The notes under the pieces are model-generated. The model was not told the DNA's origin, did no database searches, and saw only the letters and a list, made by a program, of their open reading frames with translations. A stretch of DNA of 12,315 nt from Phoronis ovalis (lineage: Eukaryota > Phoronida > Phoronidae), in the NCBI GenBank assembly GCA_028565635.1, contig JAOXYB010046170.1, forward strand, positions 1 through 12,315. The letters are read 5' to 3'. Within the stretch, counting starts at the first letter, position 1. Each line of letters starts with the position of its first letter. Below are positions 1 to 9,400 of this stretch, piece by piece. Made by a program: the position numbers and the translations under genes.

Positions 1-54
1 TTAGATATTTGTCATTTTCTGTTTAATATGGTATACCAAGAAGAGGGAATTCTT
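1..54 (+). other. Candidate alternative first coding exon (weak)
   Basis: The first 54 bases are open in the frame that would splice in phase 0 to exon 1. They end at a good donor (GTAAGA at 55-60). An ATG at 28-30, with G at +4, would give a nine-residue leader, MVYQEEGIL, before the HR1 exon, with a 298-bp intron between. It is equally possible that this is intron sequence and the normal first exon lies further upstream. The leader does not resemble the vertebrate rhophilin N-terminus, which is itself poorly conserved. Confidence 0.2.
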
Positions 55-352
55 GTAAGATGTTTTTTTATTAATTTTAAATTTTCTGTATCAACTGATT
101 GCTGTACAGACGGGTGTACACATATATTGACAACCAATATTTGAGATTATTTATACATGTCTTATGAATACAAAAAGTAATATTAGAGCAACAGTCGGCA
201 TAAAACCAGTTTAAAAAAATAATAATCATAAAATGACTTGTTTTAAAGATTTAAAAAACTGTTAGTTGTTTTTAAATATTAAGTTTTGAAGAAATAGGAT
301 TTTTTTCAGTTAGCAAACTAACATTGTCTATAATATTGATTTATTTTCTCAG
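55..352 (+). other. Intron upstream of exon 1 (upstream boundary uncertain)
   Basis: This AT-rich sequence ends in a pyrimidine stretch and the AG acceptor at 351-352. An in-frame TAG at 311-313 with no ATG after it shows that the coding exon cannot start here by extension. I see no other structure in it. If 1-54 is not an exon, the intron continues beyond the left edge of the window. Confidence 0.75.
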
Positions 353-468
353 GGTTCTAACCCAATGTATGAAACTGCTCGTGGCAAACTACAAACAAAA
401 CGTTCCAAACTCAACGACCAAATTAACAAGGAGCTAAGATTACGTAATGGGGCTGAGAATCTGTACAG
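353..468 (+). CDS. RHPN2: Rhophilin exon 1 of window: HR1 first helix
   Basis: Encodes residues 1-38 plus two bases of codon 39. It begins in phase 0 with GSNPMYETARGKL and ends at NGAENLYR. This is the first helix of the HR1 (REM-1) antiparallel coiled coil, whose known role is contact with Rho-family GTPases. The Lys/Arg/Gln-rich heptad pattern and the GAEN turn match rhophilin HR1 domains. The acceptor is AG at 351-352 and the donor GTATGT at 469. The internal ATG at 365 is a conserved-region methionine, not a likely start, because conserved HR1 sequence precedes it. Confidence 0.93.
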
Positions 469-3400
469 GTATGTATCAAACATTATATATTTTCTTTGTA
501 ATTAGTAAGCTATTTTTAGCTGAAAACATGTTGTTTTTCTATCCATTGTTGGTAAGCCTAGGGCATCAGCAGTGTAATGGTACTTGTTATGGTGCAGTTA
601 ATACTGTTACGTAACATGTTCTTTTGTGGTATCTGTTTGACTTAAACTGGTGCTTACCTGATAGTGAATAAACCAGGAACAACAAATTTAGTCCGGGGGG
701 GGGGGGGATCTGTTTCTCCTAGCTGATGGGGTGAACAAGAAAGTAGCGGGTCAGTCATTTTTTCTCGATCTAAAAAGGTATTTATTTTGCATTATAATAG
801 TACTATAAAACCAGATATTGAATAATTAAATAAAAGAATATATTATAGGTCGTTGAGTGTATCGTGACTAAAAGGAGTTCTAGAATACACCAGATTGCAG
901 GAAATCGCACCGAATAATTTTAATAAATTACAGGGGCATGCTCACATAGAAACTAAATGTCTGATTCATGAAAAAAAAACTGTCTCCTGGTCAATTTTTT
1001 TAAGGCTGTGTTATGAGAAACAGAATTTTTCTCCTGGCCTTAATATGTTAAAATAAGAGTACTGTGCCCAATTTATGGCTGATTATGGTATATAGATTCC
1101 AAGTACATTGGACATGGAACTGGCTTTAGTTGGCTTGGCTTATATACTTATATTTAGAAAATAGACCTCTATTAACTACAGGATTAACTACTATTTTATT
1201 AAAATTTGTTGCCTCTTAGCACAGTGTGAGATCATTTAAATTTTGACCTTTATAACCCAGACATCTAAGTGCACTCACTTCAGATTCCATACAGTAACTG
1301 TGCATTCCAAGATCGTACTAATTAAAACTGATGGCAAAATGCTTTCTGTTTGTAAACCAATAACAACAACAGCACTGCTCACTCAGACATTGTATTATTC
1401 AGTAAAAGAGAATATAGGCAGCAGTAAATTTATAAATAGCGAAACAACAAGATTATACCTCATTTATCTGGTCAGAATCTCTCCTTTTAATACTTATTGA
1501 TGCAGCTTGCATGTATCTCTAAAAAAATACAAATATTAGTTTCTTAGATATTGGAAACAACCAAATGCCTAATGCTTTATGCTGAAATATGGTTATTTTT
1601 CTGACGGAAAAGTCTTGTAAAATCTGCCTGCATGTGTACATTTTCTGCTAATATTGAAAGTAATTGTTATGAATTTTAGAGCGTCTACAAACAAGAAAGC
1701 AAAAGAAACTGTAGCATTAGAGCTCAGTTTTGTAAATTCAAGTCTTCAGCTTTTGAAGGAAGAACTGGCAGAAATGAACAGTAATGTGGAGATTTATCAA
1801 AATGAAAGGTAAGAAAGATATCCCGTAATGCTGCAGATATCCCGCAGTAATGTTCTTCTATATATTGTATATCTGGTTGGTTAATCAAAGTTTTCAGATA
1901 TCCCACAATGCTGCGGATATCCCAAAGTAACGTGCTTCTATATATTGTATATCTGGTTGGTTAATCATAGTTTTCAGATATATCCTACAATACTGCGGAT
2001 ATCCCAAAGTAACGTGCTTCTATATATTGTATATCTGGTTGGTTAATCATAGTTTCGTGTTATTTGCTATTGAAAAAATTATCATTTACCAGTTGCAGAT
2101 TCCCCTGAAGTAATTGTGTAGTACCTCTGCTGCTATATTTTTAATGACATCACAAATCTTAAATCAAAAGTACAATGTGTGGTATAGTAAAAAGTTGCCT
2201 TTCAGTACTAGCTATAATGAAATTAAATAACAATGCCAACCCTTTTAGAACTTGGCAAATACTTTATACAGGGGACACATTATAGTATTTGTGCCTCTTG
2301 CATAGATTAATAAATTGGTGATGCAGAGTTCAATATTGACAAAAACCAGATAGACGATAACAGGCACATGTATATACTTTATATATGAAAACTATGAATT
2401 TTGATGGCTACTGGTTTCTAGTCTACTGACAAAATATATAGTTTATTATTTAAATTTTTAATTTCAGAAATTCCATGAGTATATGGTAGGGTTTGTTTGA
2501 AAGATGCATGATGTTTTATTTTATATTTACATTAATTTTCATCTTCATTTTTAATAGTGTTCGTAACATATGATCATCCTCATGACCTCGATCATAGTTA
2601 TTAATGCGTTAGTCAACTATTAACTTACATAAATGTTTTTTTTTACAAAAGTTGGCTATGTTTTGACTATGTTAATGTGACTATGCATGTATGAAGTTTG
2701 CAACTAAATGTGTTTTGAAACGCATTTCGTAAACAGTTTAGTATTACCAGATATGCCATCTGCTTCATAGTGACCAGTGTGTAGTTAGTTCTCTTGTATA
2801 TCAGCTCCTCCTATCTGTGTCTAAACAGATGTATGTGTCATGCATATTTTTGCATGTAAATTCATGTAAGTTTAACTAAGTTTGGCACTTGAAACCTGTT
2901 AGAACTTGTTAGGCATCACCTTAATTGAGTTTCTGATACTTGCCAAAAATTAGAAAGATTGTAACTAAATCTATTGACATATAAATTCGAAAAGAAACCA
3001 ACTACTCCTTTTAACTTGCATGTTACTATATTTTGTATGCATTTTTGCATTTATAACAAATACTTCTTAGTAATAATACTTATTATGAATGTTTGCATCT
3101 TTTCTTCCTCAACTTTGAAGCTAATCCAAGCTGTGAACTAAAGCAGTATTAACTATGTTACATCCACATGGAAGGCCTGTTCTGCTTTTTATGGGAAGGG
3201 GGAGTGATTGGTCTCATATCAACTCATACATGGAACACTATGTAATAAAATGTTAAATATATTGGGTACAACTAAAAACAGAACAGCCCTAATCTATTGT
3301 GAATGAAAAAATTATATCAGGAATAAGTATATATAGAAATGTATGTCATCCATTCATGCCTTGTGTACATTAATTTAATGTAGGTGCCTAAGACTAGAAA

Positions 3401-6400
3401 TTGTATGTTTCGCTTGGCAGTTTGTATTGGTTATTTTATTTTAAAACTTTTCGCCATTCTAGTAACTGGAGACATGTTTTAGATACTATGTGGTAGTGCT
3501 TTTGAACTTTTAGAATAATGCTGTACTGATGTATCTATTTCCAGCTCCGGATCTAGTGTTCCATTAATTCCGTTGGGACTGAAAGAAACCAAAGAAGTAG
3601 ATTTTACACAACCATTTAAAGTAAGTGCAGTTAGGTGGTGCAGAAATAGCTTGCTTATTGCAATACGCAACTATGTTACAAACATTTCGTAGAATTATTT
3701 TTTATTTGTTCTATAGTTGAGTATTGCTGCTCTATCATGTGTTCGAACGTGTGTGCGCGTATGTGTGTGCATGCATGCGTGTGTGAACAGTGAAACATTT
3801 TAAAATTAAAGTTCGGTTTTAATTTGATATACAGTGATTGAAATATTTTCTAATTTCAACAGATTTTATAAATCATTTCATAATAAATTCCAAGTTGAAG
3901 TAGCCAAATCAAAAATTATGTTTATTGAACTAATAAATGTTAGTTCTTCATACAAAAAGTTAGTGTGCTGGAAACAGTGCCTACAAAACTTCAGCTTGTC
4001 TTGTAATCAGAAAATTTAATTAACCTTGTGTAAAGTTCAATCATACTTAACTAGACTCATATCCTTATTAATAGATACATGTAACTATACATATATGTAC
4101 TCAAGGGAACTATTTAAAAATTGGCAAAAAGCAAATTTTCTTATCTTTTATATGTGCTATAAAGTTCTGATGTCTGATGATACTTCAAACAAAATGATCC
4201 CACAAAAGAAAGTTGAATGGTTGTTGAGATATGAATTGACCTTGTGAAATATTGGCTTTTGTTTTCATATGAACTATGATTGTTTGATAAAATCCTTCTT
4301 CATTGAATTCCCTTCTGAATTTAAAAGACTGTACACAAAAAGTAATAAAATTTGTGTTCTAATTAAATTTAAATGCTGATTCCATTTTTTCTCAATTTTA
4401 AATCAGTCTCTTACATGTAATACATAAAAATGTGTACACACAGCTACTTTATACTACTTTAATATTTTAATTTGGGTAATCTAGGTAGTAGCTTTAAATC
4501 GATACAGATAACAAGGTTCATCAGTGTACATATGAACTTGCTGACCATTTAAATCACCAAATGGTCAGGGGAGGAAAAAAACAGATTAAAGAAACAGTTG
4601 ATAGTTAGCTTCTAGAATAAATCTTTAAATATTTACTGATACACATAAAAATCTGTTTACAGTGACCATATTTCTTTTCCTAGTTTTACTGCAAAATATC
4701 ATTAACACGAAATTATGAAATTAAAGATAAATGCCAAATCTATAGTTGATCTATAATTCCGAGAATAATAAATATTACACTACAAGATAGTAGGAATGAT
4801 TAAAAATAGTATGCTATGACGTTTATGTAGCTATTTATAATTGATTGTCCAACCAGCATGCTGCATTATCTGCCAGCAGAAGTATATTGTGCATATGCCA
4901 ATGTAAACTTTTCATGGAAAGAGAACATACAAACATAGACAATTAATGTCAATACCCGCATTACCAAATATGTCTAACATTAGAATTGTTTTACGAGTGG
5001 GTGTTATTTTTACGTATTTGTGATACCTACGTATTAAAGGATGTTTGTGTTTTGTAAGCTGTGTAAGTCGCATGCAATTACGTCATCACCCAGATTATGG
5101 TGGATCTGCATTTTATTTTAAATGTTGAATAATTGCGATGAATAAATTTCTATAAGGGCAACTTTGTTTACATATCCGTCTGTGTAAAATAAAATCAGTA
5201 CTGCATTACACAAACACATTTTTTGTGTACTTGTTGACTAGTAGAATTCCTGTAAGTCATATAGTTATTTTATTTGTGTTTACATTTCTATCCGCCTAAA
5301 TACTCGTTTAATGTAAGTTGGCTATTCGAAAAGGTCATTATCCACATTTGGTTTACTACCAGTAGAATTTTGAAATCGCCCCTGCTCATGCTATTTTTAT
5401 TTATGTGTTTCTGTGTTGGCAATAGTTAAATTGATCAAGTTGAATAACATGTACTTATTAAAGAAAGTGAAAACTAAAAATTTAGATTTGAAATACAACA
5501 TACCTGTCCCGGGAGGAACACATTTCAATATGACATTTGTTTATCTACATGTAATAGTCTAAGACTTCTTTGCTGTTATCACACAATTACAATATTGTCT
5601 TAAGCTTATGGTTGCAACATAAATGTCATCTTCATTTCAGGATTACATTGAAGAACATTATTCAGAAGACAGCAGACAATATGAAGATCTTATTGCCGAT
5701 TTTACTGATCTTAGACAGGTACAGAATTCGGCACTCTTGACTTTAAAATTTTGTAGGCAGTGTAATGCTAGTATCACAGCAGATTTGTTTGAATATTTAT
5801 AAGCAGTAGAGTTGTGCATAATAAGAAATGTATCATTGCTCTTAGTAACACACTGTTGTCAGAAAATCCAATGCTATTGAAATTTTTAGTCATTTTCTAA
5901 AAAAATTATCAGAACAACATGGAACGAAAATTGGGCATTTGAATGATACCCATAATTTATGGATATATTAATAGTTCTTCTCTCTTTAGGCAATCAGAAC
6001 ACCAATTAGGAACGATGAGGGAATCAAGCTATTGTTTGAATACTACAATCAACTATACTTTGTTGAGAGAAGATTTTTCCCTCCAAACAGACACCAGGCT
6101 ATCTACTTCCATTGGTATGTCGCTACTACAATTATTATGTGAAATATGTTAGAAACTGCTACATGTAAAAGTGTCTTGTGACGGTATTTTCATTGACTAA
6201 CCTCATGGCAAACTATACAATCTGTTACTGGTAGAGACACCTGTTGGTGTCTGTCCCCTTTTTGCCACTATTTTTAGATTGGTTGTAGCATATATGCTTT
6301 ATATTTGTAGAAGACATTTTCTTTGTCACTAGCAATAACATTTGTTGTAGGTATGATTCGCTCACTGGAGTACCTACCATCCAGCGCTCCCTGGCATTTG

Positions 6401-9400
6401 AAAAGGGTTGCATTTTGTTCAACACTGCAGCATTGTATACACAACTTGGTGCCCGACAGGTAAGTGTTACCGTGTTTATATCTACCTTGAACTGTAAAGC
6501 TTGTGCCAGTCGTTAACATGTAGAAATACTTTGCTTGAATTTAAAAGAGCAAAATTACAATTAGTTGTTAACATTATTGTTAATACTTTTTGTAGGATCG
6601 TACTAAAGTGGAGGCATTGGATACAGCAATAATGTGTTTCCAAAAAGGTGCTGGAATACTGAAATTTTTACGTGACAGATTTAGTCAAGCACCAAGCATG
6701 GATATGCAGCCGGAGTCACTGTTAATGCTGTGTCAGTTAAGTTTGGTAAGTTGTCTATTGTCACTAAGGTAACAGCTAAACATGACATGACCATCCCACC
6801 ATGATCTCTTAAATGACACCACCCCCTTCCACTAATTGTTTAAAAAAGTCACTAGCGGGCTAAACTGTCTTTTTGATGGTTATGTGTCTCTACCACACTG
6901 ATGAATTAAAGACAAATACTAATCGTTTCTCTAATTGTAAATAAAGGAATTAAGATGAAATAAAAATATTATCTATAAACTTAACTTTTTAAATATTGTT
7001 TACAGTTGTGTTTTGAAAAATATTTTTTGCCAAATCTGCTATAACACAGTATAGACTCTAGAAACCTTTCTTCTTAACATGTATCACGTCATATGAACAT
7101 ATAAATGTTAGCGAAGTTAGTTAAGCCTTTTATAGCATTCACAGAAGTTTATTGTAGTAGCATGTATTACTAGTAGTGCATTTGTAAAATCTAATTAAAA
7201 TTTCTAATGACTGATGATGACAGTCTAGTCTTTATAATGCAACAGTGTGCTAAAGAATTATGATTCACTAACTGCTTACTGTATATTATTGACTCTTCAT
7301 TATGGACAGAGGTGTTAAATCTAATCAATTTTGTTTTAGGCTCAGGCTCAAGAATGTGTCTTGGAGAAATGTATGATGGAACGCTTGAGTGCTGGTGTGG
7401 AGAACTATGTTAGATTTGCACAGGAATGTGCTACAGTAAGCTGACTATTTGTAATATAAGTTACCACTAAGACTTATGTGCTAGTAAAGTAACTTTTAAT
7501 GTGGTTATATTGTTTTCAGTACATGCACTTTTATCAGTTTTACACTTTGCACTAGTTATATGGCGCTGCTGGAAGGACATTCTTAAACAACCGAATTAAG
7601 TGTCCGGATAGCATATGTAGGCAGCATGTATTAGTACTTACTTGTAACATACCTGTTATATGCATTTACAACAGATACTCAATGTAGTGCACATATTCAA
7701 AGAGAGGCATTAACAAGGATAAGACTATATTTTTTTATTTTATTGCAGGTATCAGCTATGTATCAAGAATGTCACAGGTGTATGACTGTAGCTCCTGTCA
7801 AAACCTATGTTCCATTCTCATGGATTTCCATGATGTTAGTAAAGTCTGAACACTTCAAAGCCTTGTCACATTACTACATGGCTGTGGGACTTACGGATCA
7901 CAAAGGTATACTCACTGTTCACTTTCTTAGCTTATACTGAACAGTGTGGGATGGAAAGAGTTTTGTGAACTATTTGCTTACAAATCAGAATTCAGCAAAG
8001 TTTATTATCCCCCTTTCTACAGTATTCCATATGACTTTGGTGTAATGTCCAGATATAAAAAACTAATTACCTAATTCTCCAGAGAAGCGTTTCTTCTGTT
8101 GGCTACACGCAACTCGCATTAGGGATGGTCACTGTTTTTTATACAAATTGTTGAATTTAAGTTTTTCAAGTTACTTTCAGACAACACTTTTTAAGAGTGC
8201 AAAGTACAAAATAAAGTTGAATTAAGGCAAATGTAATCACATTTTCAACGTCATCATGATATTTTCATCACATGTCACCAGCAACATTTTTGCTCCCCAT
8301 CAGTTGAATAAATTAAATAACCACTGTTAATACAGACATATTGTTTATGGATGTACTGTTAATACAGACATATTGTTTATGGATGTAGTGTTAATTGTGG
8401 TAATTATTATTTTGCTCTTATTTCAGTATTAGATGAAGATGAGATTATCAAGCTGTTTGAAGGATTACATGTAGATGGATTAGACTCAGAGAAGCTAAAC
8501 ACATATCCTAAAGACCCAGAAGTGAGAAAGAAAATAGGTAAAAACAGCGATTTGTCATGTTTCCCCAAGATTTAATAATACACATAAAACAAGTACACTT
8601 TGAGAAACAAATGGCACAATCTAAAGAATTCCCAGGCTGGCTTGAAATGTATGAAATTGTAATGTCACACAAACACATTTTCCATTTACATATTTGTCAT
8701 CTTATGTTAGTTTCTCTTGTTTTGTACAGTTAAAGCTCATCTTCAAGAAGCCATTGTTCTTCATGAGGATGCTTTACGAGATCACAGTTTGTGTAAAAGA
8801 CTCCGTAAGATTGACACATTCCTCAGAGTGCTCAAACCCGCACATGAAAGATCACTTCACAAGTTCGCTACTCTTGAAGACGAAGACGACTTTTCTACAG
8901 TAATGACCATATCAGCAGTACGTGGTAAGTATTTTAATAACTTTCTAGATGTATTTTTTGTTACAAGGCTTTCAGGCTACGGATGTGCACACTATCTATT
9001 CTAGTTTTGTAAAATATAAGGAAATTTGTAAAAATTAGTTAAATGTAATGTATAAGTCTCTCAGTCCAAATCCGAGTAAGAGATGTATGTTATCCAAGTT
9101 TTAGTTGGACTTTAGAATGTCTCATACTATTAGTTACTTCTGGTTAATACCAATTTTAGCATTCCTGCTTCAGATAAATTTATTTATTTACCAATCCTGG
9201 GACCTTGTTTGGTGTTCAAACTTTTTTAAGTATTAACTAAGCTTAAAGATAAAAAAAATAATTCTTTTGCAGCAAAAACCCATCAACAGACATTTCCTAA
9301 GTTACCAGATTTTTCACAGTACAAAGTGGAAGATATGTTTCAAAAGCTGGTATGTATAAGTTGTCTCAGAATTCTCTACCTATTTTAATTTAAAAACTAG

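Noticed and set aside
1243-1500. Open reading frame of 85 codons in intron 1
   Set aside because: Low-complexity composition, no domain, inside a well-defined intron; consistent with chance.
1724-1906. - strand open frame over exon 2 and the tandem repeat
   Set aside because: Shadow of the + strand HR1 exon extended into the repeat; no recognisable protein.
6225-6519. Two overlapping - strand open frames
   Set aside because: Antisense shadows of exon 6, whose + strand translation is a clear BRO1 core.
7212-7220. C-box-like TGATGATGA, considered as an intronic C/D snoRNA
   Set aside because: No CTGA D box at a suitable distance and no terminal stem.
8694-8903. Second frame overlapping exon 11
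   Set aside because: Out of frame with the conserved BRO1 C-terminal helices; the other frame joins both neighbours correctly.
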